Below are positions 9,055 to 16,141 of a DNA stretch of 64,000 bases, piece by piece. How positions within the stretch are numbered: the stretch's first letter is position 1; each line of letters starts with the position of its first letter. The notes below the pieces were generated by a model. That model worked only from the letters and a program-made list of their open reading frames with translations. It did no database searches and was not told the origin of the DNA. Where the stretch lies: contig NZ_CP034279.1 of NCBI RefSeq assembly GCF_009739905.1, positions 1,116,001-1,180,000 of the forward strand. Direction: 5' to 3'. The translations under genes were made by a program, and so were the position numbers. Source of the stretch: Streptomyces ficellus (GTDB lineage Bacteria > Actinomycetota > Actinomycetes > Streptomycetales > Streptomycetaceae).

Positions 9055-9809
9055 GACGGCGCTCCTTCGCGGGGCGCCACGAGCAGCTCCGCCAGGTCGG
9101 GTACGACGATGTCGGCGCCCGCGCGGCGCAGGGCGTCCGCTGTTCCGGGGCCCGCCGTGCGGTCGACGCCGACCACCAGGCCGAAGCCGCCGCGCCGGGC
9201 GGCGTCGACGCCCGCGAGGGCGTCCTCGACGACCGCGCAGTCGGCCGGCGGGGTGCCGAGGCGGCGGGCGCTCTCCAGGAACAGCGCGGGGTCGGGCTTG
9301 CCCGGCAGCCGGAGCCGGGCCGCGTCGGTGCCGTCGACGCAGGCGTCGAACAGCTCCAGGGCCCCGGCGGAGGCGAGGGCCTCGCGGGCGTGCCGGGACG
9401 CGGAGGCGGCCGCGAGCGGCGTCCCGGCGCGGCGCAGGGCGCGCAGCAGCCGCAGCGACCCCGGGTAGGCGTGCGCCCCGGTGGTGCGGAGCCGTTCGGT
9501 GAACAGCCGTTCCTTCTCGGCGGCCACCGCCCGGGTCGTGTCGGGGGACGGCCGGGGGCCGCGGGAGGCGAGGAACGCGGCAGCGCCGTCGAGGCGGGAC
9601 CGGCCGTCGGCGTACCGGAGGTAGTCCGCCGTGGCGTCGAAGGGGCGGCGCCCGGCGGGGTCGTCGGGCGGATGCGCGCGGAGGTGGGCGTCGAAGGCCG
9701 CCTTCCAGGCCGCGGCGTGCAGCCGGGCGGTGTCGGTGACGACGCCGTCGGTGTCGCACACCACGGCGCGCATCGCCCGCAGCCGGGGGTCGGGGACCGG
9801 TGCGGTCAT
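9051..9809 (-). CDS. HAD-superfamily beta-phosphoglucomutase-like enzyme
   Basis: A 252-aa HAD subfamily IA protein. Motif I is CDTDGVVTDTA with the nucleophilic and acid/base Asp pair (residues ~19 and 21), followed by a cap domain; motif II lies in AAASASRHA and motif III/IV in GKPDPALFLE and VVEDALAGV. Beta-phosphoglucomutases of this group isomerise beta-glucose-1-phosphate, the product of GH65 phosphorylases, and the overlap with the GH65 gene supports that role. AGGAGGAA precedes the ATG at 9809. It could also be a phosphatase of the same fold; the context favours the mutase. Confidence 0.82.
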   Translation of the reverse strand: MTAPVPDPRLRAMRAVVCDTDGVVTDTARLHAAAWKAAFDAHLRAHPPDDPAGRRPFDATADYLRYADGRSRLDGAAAFLASRGPRPSPDTTRAVAAEKERLFTERLRTTGAHAYPGSLRLLRALRRAGTPLAAASASRHAREALASAGALELFDACVDGTDAARLRLPGKPDPALFLESARRLGTPPADCAVVEDALAGVDAARRGGFGLVVGVDRTAGPGTADALRRAGADIVVPDLAELLVAPREGAPS

Positions 9810-9857
9810 GGGCGGTTCCTCCTGGATCGTCCTGCGGACCCCGGCGAGTTCCCTGCT

Positions 9858-9957
9858 ACGGCCGTGGTACGCGGCGGCCGGCGGCCCCTCTCCCCCGGCG
9901 TCCCTCTCCGGGACTACCGCCGCGTCCTTCGCCGTACCTCTCGGGTACCACGGCCGT
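9858..9957. repeat. 13-bp perfect inverted repeat in a divergent promoter region
   Basis: ACGGCCGTGGTAC (9858-9870) and its exact reverse complement GTACCACGGCCGT (9945-9957) are 74 bp apart in the 261-bp region between the HAD/GH65 pair (minus) and the TPR gene (plus). The right copy overlaps a smaller dyad GTACC-TCTCG-GGTAC (9934-9948). The arrangement could be paired operators for the two divergent transcripts. Confidence 0.5.
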
Positions 9958-10070
9958 CCGTCCACGGTCGTGACCTCGGCCGGGGAGGCAACCCCGCACG
10001 GTTCTTGATCCTCTTCTCTGCCGAAGCGCGCGCGGTCGACCGATCCGACGAGAGAGAAGAGAAGGCACGC

Positions 10071-11114
10071 ATGTTCAGCAAGGCTCTCGCGCCCGAGTAC
10101 CAGGGTGCGCTCAGCGCGCTGTCGGTGAATTCGTCGCTCACGGACGTCCTCGCCGCGGCGACCGAGCAGATGGCCGCCGCCCGGCGGGCCGGGGACGCGC
10201 CCGAGACGGCGCGTGCCGCGCTGGCCCTGGCCGAGGCGCACCGGCGGCTCGGGCACGTCGAGGCCGCGGACCGGGCGTGGAAGGAGGGGTACCGCACGGC
10301 CCGTTCGGCCGGAGACCTGTCGGCCATGGCGTGGGCGCTGTGGAGCGGTGGCACGCTGGCCCGGCAGCGCGGCGCGCTCGCGCTCGCGTTCCGGCTCCTG
10401 CGGTACGCGGCGGACATGGGCAAGCGAGGTGGTGACATCGTTGCCCATGGGTACTCGCTGGCCGGGCTCGCGGAGACGGGCCGGATCCAGGGCGACTACG
10501 AGGCGGTCGGCGCCCTGCACGACGAGCTGCTCGCTGAGGCGCGCAAGCGGGGGGAGGCGCGGCACACGGTGTGGGCGCTGGAGGGCATCGCGCAGATGCA
10601 CCGCAACAGTGGCCGGTACGACACGGCGTACGAGCTGTTCGAGGAGGCCGCCGGGATAGCGGCCGGCGCGGACGACCGGCGGGGCCACGCCTGGGCGCTG
10701 CGCGGGCTGGCCGACATCGTCTCGGTGCGTGACGGGGACACCGGCCGGGCACTGGAGCTGCTCTCCCGGGCGGAGGCGGGCTGCCGGGAGATGGACCTGT
10801 CGAGCGCGCTGGCCTACAACCACAAGATGCGCGGCAACGTGCTGTACCGGGCGGGGCGGTACGCGGAGGCGCTGGAGATGTACGAGCAGGCGCTGGCCGA
10901 GTTCCGGGCGATGGACGAGCCGCGTGGCGAGGCCCTGTCCCGGCTGGGTGCGGTGAAGGCCCGCGCCCGTTTGGGTGCAGATCCGGCCCGCACGGCTGCC
11001 GAACTTGACGAACTCGGTGGCATTCTTGACCGCATCGGACTGCGCCATGCCCGAGCCATGGTCGACAAGGCCCATGCCGAGCTCGGCCTGCCCGTCGAGG
11101 AGTCCCACCGATGA
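10071..11114 (+). CDS. Tetratricopeptide-repeat protein
   Basis: A 347-aa all-helical protein made of about seven TPR-like repeats (examples: AALALAEAHRRLGHVEAADR, AGLAETGRIQGDYEAVGALH, YELFEEAAGIAA, NVLYRAGRYAEALEMYEQAL). No signal peptide, membrane segment or catalytic motif is seen, so it is probably a cytoplasmic scaffold or regulator. GAAGAGAAGG lies just upstream of the ATG. The stop overlaps the start of the polyprenyl synthetase (ATGA), so the two act together; the peptide-export genes follow on the same strand. Its partner is unknown. Confidence 0.8.
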   Translation: MFSKALAPEYQGALSALSVNSSLTDVLAAATEQMAAARRAGDAPETARAALALAEAHRRLGHVEAADRAWKEGYRTARSAGDLSAMAWALWSGGTLARQRGALALAFRLLRYAADMGKRGGDIVAHGYSLAGLAETGRIQGDYEAVGALHDELLAEARKRGEARHTVWALEGIAQMHRNSGRYDTAYELFEEAAGIAAGADDRRGHAWALRGLADIVSVRDGDTGRALELLSRAEAGCREMDLSSALAYNHKMRGNVLYRAGRYAEALEMYEQALAEFRAMDEPRGEALSRLGAVKARARLGADPARTAAELDELGGILDRIGLRHARAMVDKAHAELGLPVEESHR

Positions 11115-12361
11115 CCCGCTCCCAGCGCCGACCCGAGGCGCCGACGTCCGCCCCGGCGCACGCGGTGCCGTCCGGCGGCGCCCTGCCCCCGAAGGAGCCG
11201 GCCGCCGAGCGGCGACCCGGCAGGCCGGGCACGGAAGGCGGGACGGGCATCGAAGGTGCTTCGGGCGCGGCGGGCGCGGCGGGCGCTTCGGGCGTCGAAG
11301 GCGCGTCGTCGGGCACGGAAGGCGCTTCGGGCGTCGAAGGCGCGGAGGCGGTGCTGGCTCGGTGCCGGGCCATGGTCGAGCCGGCCCTGCGGGCGCGGGT
11401 CGGCGGGATGCACGCCTGGCCGGCCGAGATGGCCGGGTACGCCTTCGGGTGGTGCGAGCAGGGCGGCGAGCCCCGCGCGGGGTCGTCCGGGAAGGGCGTG
11501 CGGCAGGCACTGGCCGTGCTGTGCGCGGAGGCGGCGGGGGCGCCCGCGGAGGCGGCCGTCGACGGTGCGATGGCCGTGGAGCTGGTGCACACGTTCTCCC
11601 TGCTCCACGACGACATCATGGACGGCGACGAGACCCGCAGGCAGCGCCCCGCGGCGTGGAAGGCGTACGGGACGGGACCGGCCGTCCTGGCGGGCGACGC
11701 GCTGTTCGCGCTGGCCTTCGAGGTCCTGGCCGGCTCGCCGGGCCCGCACGGCGGTGCGGCCGTGCGGCGGCTGTCGCGGGACATGGCGGACCTGGTGGAC
11801 GGCCAGGCGGAGGACCTGCTGTTCGAGGAACGGCCGTGGACGGGCCCCGGCGCCGTCGAGGTCGGGGCGTACCTGCGCATGGCCGAGCACAAGACGGGGG
11901 CGCTGCTGGGCTGCGCGGCGGCGCTGGGCGCCCTGCTGGCGGGCGCGCCCGCCGCGACGGTGGACGCGCTGGCCACGGCGGGGCGTCAGCTGGGCGTCGC
12001 GTTCCAGGCGGTGGACGACGTGCTGGGCCTGTGGGGCGACCCGGTGGTGACGGGCAAGCCGGTCCACGGCGACCTGCGGCGCCGCAAGAAGACGCTGCCG
12101 GTGCTGGCCGCGCTGGCGGCGGGCGTACCGGCGTCCCGCCGGCTGGCCGCGCTGCTGAGCGGCGCCGGGCCGCTGGAGGAGGCCGCGCTGCGCGAGGCGG
12201 CGGGGCTCGTGGAGGAGGCGGGCGGCCGGGCGGCGGCCATGGCGGAGGCGGACGCCCGCCTGGACCGGGCGCGGGCGTGCCTGCGCGGCGTTCCGCTCGC
12301 CCCGGAGCCGGCCGGCCGGCTGCTGGCGCTGCTCCCGTACGTGGTGGGCCGGGCCGGCTGA
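11111..12361 (+). CDS. Polyprenyl (isoprenyl diphosphate) synthetase with disordered repetitive N-terminus
   Basis: A 416-aa protein. Residues 1-~78 are a low-complexity Pro/Gly/Ala/Glu-rich extension with imperfect repeats GIEGASG, GVEGASS, GTEGASG, GVEGAEA. Residues ~80-416 are a trans-isoprenyl diphosphate synthase: GKGVRQALAVL, first Asp-rich motif LLHDDIMDGDETRR, second Asp-rich motif as FQAVDDVLGLWGD, and RRRKKTLPVL. It condenses isoprenyl diphosphates; chain length is not predictable here. The start overlaps the TPR gene stop. Family 2B encapsulins are known to take isoprenoid enzymes with long disordered N-termini as cargo, so this enzyme is a candidate partner of the shell gene at 3436; that is inference. 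Confidence 0.88.
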   Translation: MTRSQRRPEAPTSAPAHAVPSGGALPPKEPAAERRPGRPGTEGGTGIEGASGAAGAAGASGVEGASSGTEGASGVEGAEAVLARCRAMVEPALRARVGGMHAWPAEMAGYAFGWCEQGGEPRAGSSGKGVRQALAVLCAEAAGAPAEAAVDGAMAVELVHTFSLLHDDIMDGDETRRQRPAAWKAYGTGPAVLAGDALFALAFEVLAGSPGPHGGAAVRRLSRDMADLVDGQAEDLLFEERPWTGPGAVEVGAYLRMAEHKTGALLGCAAALGALLAGAPAATVDALATAGRQLGVAFQAVDDVLGLWGDPVVTGKPVHGDLRRRKKTLPVLAALAAGVPASRRLAALLSGAGPLEEAALREAAGLVEEAGGRAAAMAEADARLDRARACLRGVPLAPEPAGRLLALLPYVVGRAG

Positions 12362-12791
12362 GCGGGCCGGAGGGACGGCCCCGACAAAGGCGTCCAACTC
12401 CCGGGAAACGACCGATTCCCCACCTGGCACGCACATCCGTTATGAGGCATTGCCAGGGAATCTGCACACCGAATGTACAGGCGTCACACGGCCTCCCGGC
12501 GGCCGTCATGATCCGGCCGGTGCGCGGTTACCCCTGGTACCGGAATGTCCCGTTCCGAAACTCCCGTGACACGGCCGCCGAATGGGCCGGACGCCCGCCG
12601 TGTGAAGAAGCTGCCACCAAGCCATGGACGCACCTGCACATCGACGTAATTCAGCACCGGTGAACCGCCGTTACGGCCGCTCACCGGATTGGCTGAGCAA
12701 CGCGCCCCCGTGCTTTGATCCATCGCACTGCGGCAGCCGCACAAAGGCTCGCTCCGTAGTCATTTCGAGTAATTCGCGCGAAGGGAACAAC
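12362..12791. other. 430-bp non-coding region before the peptide gene
   Basis: No convincing gene is present. The segment just before the peptide gene is less GC-rich than its surroundings. TTGGCT (12689-12694) and TTTGAT (12714-12719), 19 bp apart, are a weak candidate promoter for the peptide transcript. AAGGGA lies about 7 nt before the peptide ATG. Confidence 0.4.
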
Positions 12792-13013
12792 ATGAACCCG
12801 CAGATCCAGACCCAGGAGATCTCCGACGCCGACCTGGACGCCGTGTCCGGTGGCCTCCACAGCGCCGTTGCCAGCGGTGTCGTCGGCAGCGCGACCGCCA
12901 CGCTCGACTCGGTTGCCCCGGTTTCCGGCATCGCCGCCTCCGCCGTCGGTGCGGTCGAGGGCCTCGCCGGCCTGAACACCTCGGCCGTCACGGGCCTGGT
13001 CGCCGGTCTCTGA
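12792..13013 (+). CDS. Double-glycine leader precursor peptide, cysteine-free (bacteriocin/RiPP-like)
   Basis: A 73-aa peptide. The leader (residues 1-21) is acidic and ends in EISDADLDAVSGG, the double-glycine cleavage motif with the conserved Leu/Val spacing used by C39 peptidase transporters. The 52-aa core is hydrophobic and almost entirely Gly, Ala, Val, Ser, Thr and Leu; it has no Cys, no aromatic residue and one His, so lanthionine rings or disulfides are impossible. GAVEG and similar Gly-spaced motifs may promote helix packing, as in two-peptide bacteriocins. It is immediately upstream of HlyD/NHLP/NHLM export genes, which supports secretion after leader cleavage. Leaders of this type are often labelled type A2 lantipeptide, but no lanthionine synthetase is present. 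Confidence 0.85.
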   Translation: MNPQIQTQEISDADLDAVSGGLHSAVASGVVGSATATLDSVAPVSGIAASAVGAVEGLAGLNTSAVTGLVAGL

Positions 13014-13023
13014 GACGGTACGA

Positions 13024-13058
13024 GTGAGCCCCGGGACTTCTTTCGTTCCGGGGCTCAC
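13024..13058 (+). terminator. Perfect 11-bp hairpin between peptide and exporter genes
   Basis: GTGAGCCCCGG (13024-13034) pairs exactly with CCGGGGCTCAC (13048-13058), with a 13-nt loop rich in T. It starts 10 nt after the peptide stop. It may be a partial terminator or RNA-stabilising element that keeps peptide mRNA more abundant than the exporter mRNA, a common arrangement for precursor peptides. Confidence 0.75.
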
Positions 13059-13108
13059 CGCGCTGTCGCCTTCCTGATCCGAACGTGTGCAGTTGAGGGA
13101 AGAGTTAC

Positions 13109-13915
13109 GTGCAGTTCCGCCAAAAGGCCCTTTCCAAGCTGCAATCCCCCGAGGAAATAGACCTGCCGGTGCGTTTCGCCCGCCCGCAGGGACTCCTCGT
13201 CCTGGCCGTCACCGTCGTCGCCATGGCCGCCGCCACCGTCTGGGCCGTCACCGGCTCGGTCTCCGCCACGCTCACCGCGCCCGGCGTCCTCAGCCACGGC
13301 AAGGGCAGTTACGTCCTCCAGAGCCCCGTCGCCGGCCAGGTCACCGCGGTGCTCGCCGACGAGGGCGACCACCTCCCCGCGGGCGCCCCGCTGCTGAACG
13401 TGCGCACCAGTGAAGGCACTTCGGTCGTGCGCACCATCGAGGCCGGCCGCGTCACCACCCTCGTCGCGGCCATCGGCTCGGTGGTCACGACCGGGTCCGA
13501 CGTCGCGTCGGTGGAGCGCGTCGGCACCGAGGACGCCCCCCTGACGGCCACGCTCTACGTGCCGGCCGACCGCGGCGCGAGCGTCCCCGTGGGCGCCTCC
13601 GTGGACCTCACGGTCCCGTCGGTGCCCTCCCAGACGTACGGCGTGCTGCGCGGCCGGGTGAAGGCCGTCGGCCGCACCGCACAGACCCGCCAGCGCATCA
13701 CCGCCTTCCTCGGCAACAGCCAGCTCGGCGAACAGTTCTCGCGCGCCGGCCAGCCGGTCGCGGTCGTCGTCGAGCTGGAGCGGTCGCCCGCGACGAGGAC
13801 GGGTTACGCCTGGTCGACCTCCGAGGGCCCCGGATACGCACTGGACTCCATGACCGTGGTGAGCGCCTCCGTGCACCTGGCCTCCGAGCACCCGGCCGAT
13901 TGGCTCCTGCCGTGA
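13109..13915 (+). CDS. HlyD-family adaptor of NHLM/NHLP peptide export system
   Basis: A 268-aa membrane-fusion protein. It has a cytoplasmic N-terminus, one membrane helix at ~30-52 (GLLVLAVTVVAMAAATVWAV), then a lipoyl/barrel-sandwich region (GKGSYVLQSPVAGQVTAVLADEG in two parts, and later hydrophobic barrel strands). It fits the NHLM bacteriocin system secretion protein family. In a monoderm host it would bridge the exporter to the cell exterior. GTG 13109 follows GAGGGAAGAG. The stop overlaps the NHLP transporter start (GTGA). Confidence 0.85.
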   Translation: MQFRQKALSKLQSPEEIDLPVRFARPQGLLVLAVTVVAMAAATVWAVTGSVSATLTAPGVLSHGKGSYVLQSPVAGQVTAVLADEGDHLPAGAPLLNVRTSEGTSVVRTIEAGRVTTLVAAIGSVVTTGSDVASVERVGTEDAPLTATLYVPADRGASVPVGASVDLTVPSVPSQTYGVLRGRVKAVGRTAQTRQRITAFLGNSQLGEQFSRAGQPVAVVVELERSPATRTGYAWSTSEGPGYALDSMTVVSASVHLASEHPADWLLP

Positions 13916-16140
13916 GCGCGCCCGGCGGCCGCCGCCGCGCCCAGCCGGCCCCGAGAACGAAGCCGAGGACGAAGACCGGACGCCGCCCCCGGCCCGTCCG
14001 CACGCCCACCGTGCTCCAGATGGAGGCCGTGGAGTGCGGCGCCGCCTGCCTGGCCATGGTGCTCGCCCACCACGGACGGCACGTGCCGCTGGAGGAGCTG
14101 CGCATCGCGTGCGGTGTCTCCCGCGACGGCTCCCGCGCCAGCAACGTCCTCAAGGCCGCGCGGAGTTACGGCCTCGAGGCCAAGGGCATGCAGATGGAAC
14201 CGGCGGCGCTCGCCGAGGTGCGGGCCCCGGCCATCCTGTTCTGGGAGTTCAACCACTACGTCGTCTACGACGGGACGGGGCGCCGGTTCGGCCGCCGGGG
14301 CGTGTACGTCAACGACCCCGGCAAGGGGCGCCGGTTCGTCTCCCCCGAGGAGTTCGACACCAGCTTCACCGGTGTGGCCCTGGTCTTCGAACCGGGCCCG
14401 GCCTTCCGCCGGGGCGGCCGCAGGCCCGGTGTCCTGAGCGCGGTTCCCGCACGGCTGCGCGGTACGACGGGCACCCTGCTCGCTGCGCTCCTCGCGAGCC
14501 TCCTGCTCGTGGCGGTGGGCGCGGCGCTGCCCGCGCTGAGCCGTACGTACATCGACATGTTCCTGATCGGCGACCAGACGTCGGTGCTGGGGCCGCTGTT
14601 CGCGGCGATGGCGGCGATGGTCGTCCTGACGGCCGTACTGACGGGCCTGCAACAGGCGAACCTGCTGCGCGGCCGCATCATCTCGTCCACCCTCGGCAGC
14701 GCCCGCTTCCTCAGACACCTGATGCGGCTGCCGGTGACGTTCTTCGCCCAGCGCAGCCCGGCCGACCTGGTGCAGCGGCTCCAGTCCAACGACGCGGTGG
14801 CCGAGACCCTGGCCCGGGACCTGGCAGCCGCGGGCGTGGACGGCGTGGTCGTCGTCCTCTACGCGCTGCTGCTGTGGACGTACGACCCGCAACTGACCGT
14901 CGTCGGGATCGGGATGGCGCTCCTCAACATCGTCGCCATGCGGATCGTGATCCGGCTGCGGGCGACGCACACCCAGAAGCTGAGGGCCGACAGCGCACGG
15001 CTGACCAACACCTCGTACACCGGTCTCCAGCTGATCGAGACCATGAAGGCGACCGGCGGCGAGAACGGCTACTTCCGCCGCTGGGCGGGCCAGCACGCGA
15101 CGACCCTGGAGGTGCAGCAGCGCCTCGGGGTGCCAAGCGCGGCCCTCGCCGTCGTCGCGCCCACCCTGGCGGTCTTCAACAGCGCGCTGATCTTGTGGAT
15201 CGGCGGGCTGCGCGCGGTGGAGGGGCACATCTCCATCGGCCTGCTCGTCGCCTTCCAGGCCCTGGTCACCCGCTTCACCGCGCCCATCACCCGGCTGAAC
15301 GGGGTGGCGGGCCGCATCCAGGACTTCGCCGCCGACGTGGCCCGCCTCAAGGACGTGGAGAGCTTCCCCGTGGACGCCCTCTACGCGCGCGTGGAGCCGG
15401 AGGCGAGCACCCGGCGCCTCAAGGGCCATGTGGAGCTGGAGAACATCACGTTCGGCTACAGCCCGCTGGACGCGCCGCTGCTGAGCGGGTTCTCCCTGAC
15501 GGTGGGACCGGGTCGGCAGGTGGCCCTGGTCGGTGGCTCGGGCAGCGGCAAGTCCACCGTCTCGCGGCTGATCTCCGGCCTCTACACCCCCTGGGAGGGG
15601 ACGATCCGCATCGACGGGAGGCGACTGGAGGACATCCCGCGCGGTGCGCTGGCCGCGTCCGTGTCGTTCGTCGACCAGGACGTGTTCCTGTTCGAGGGCA
15701 CCGTCCGGGACAACGTGGCCCTGTGGGACCCCTCCATTCCGGACGACGCCGTCGTCGCCGCCCTCAAGGACGCCGCCGTGTACGACGACGTCGTGGCGCG
15801 CCGCCCCGGCGGGATCCACAGCCGTGTCGAGCAGGACGGGCGCAACTTCTCCGGCGGGCAGCGCCAGCGCCTGGAGATCGCCCGTGCGCTGGTGCGGCGG
15901 CCGAGCGTCCTCGTGCTGGACGAGGTGACGAGCGCGCTGGACGCCGGCACCGAACGGGTCATCATCGACAACCTGCGGCGGCGCGGCTGCGCGTGCGTGG
16001 TCATCGCCCACCGGCTGTCCACGGTCCGCGACAGCGACGAGATCGTGGTGCTGGACCACGGCACGGTCGTCGAGAGGGGCCGCCACGAGGAGCTGCTCGC
16101 CGCCTCAGGCGCGTACGCCGAGCTGGTCAAGGAGCGCTGA
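13912..16140 (+). CDS. NHLP-type peptidase/permease/ATP-binding peptide exporter (C39 PCAT)
   Basis: A 742-aa fused transporter. After a basic tail it has a C39 double-glycine peptidase (~30-165): QMEAVECGAAC holds the oxyanion Gln and catalytic Cys42, EFNHYVVYD holds the His and VNDPG the Asp. Six membrane helices follow (~185-470), then an ABC ATPase with Walker A GGSGSGKST, signature FSGGQRQRLE and Walker B VLVLDEVTSALD. It should cleave the leader of the 73-aa peptide after Gly-Gly and export the core. GTG 13912 is chosen by the GTGA overlap; TTG 13900 is an alternative. Confidence 0.93.
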   Translation: MSAPGGRRRAQPAPRTKPRTKTGRRPRPVRTPTVLQMEAVECGAACLAMVLAHHGRHVPLEELRIACGVSRDGSRASNVLKAARSYGLEAKGMQMEPAALAEVRAPAILFWEFNHYVVYDGTGRRFGRRGVYVNDPGKGRRFVSPEEFDTSFTGVALVFEPGPAFRRGGRRPGVLSAVPARLRGTTGTLLAALLASLLLVAVGAALPALSRTYIDMFLIGDQTSVLGPLFAAMAAMVVLTAVLTGLQQANLLRGRIISSTLGSARFLRHLMRLPVTFFAQRSPADLVQRLQSNDAVAETLARDLAAAGVDGVVVVLYALLLWTYDPQLTVVGIGMALLNIVAMRIVIRLRATHTQKLRADSARLTNTSYTGLQLIETMKATGGENGYFRRWAGQHATTLEVQQRLGVPSAALAVVAPTLAVFNSALILWIGGLRAVEGHISIGLLVAFQALVTRFTAPITRLNGVAGRIQDFAADVARLKDVESFPVDALYARVEPEASTRRLKGHVELENITFGYSPLDAPLLSGFSLTVGPGRQVALVGGSGSGKSTVSRLISGLYTPWEGTIRIDGRRLEDIPRGALAASVSFVDQDVFLFEGTVRDNVALWDPSIPDDAVVAALKDAAVYDDVVARRPGGIHSRVEQDGRNFSGGQRQRLEIARALVRRPSVLVLDEVTSALDAGTERVIIDNLRRRGCACVVIAHRLSTVRDSDEIVVLDHGTVVERGRHEELLAASGAYAELVKER

Positions 16141-16141
16141 C

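Noticed and set aside
12508-12663. 51-codon ORF (MIRPVRGYPWYRN...) in the gap before the peptide gene
   Set aside because: No ribosome-binding site and composition like non-coding sequence; it overlaps the candidate promoter region.
12792-13013. Lantipeptide call for the precursor peptide
   Set aside because: No Cys in the core and no lanthionine synthetase nearby.
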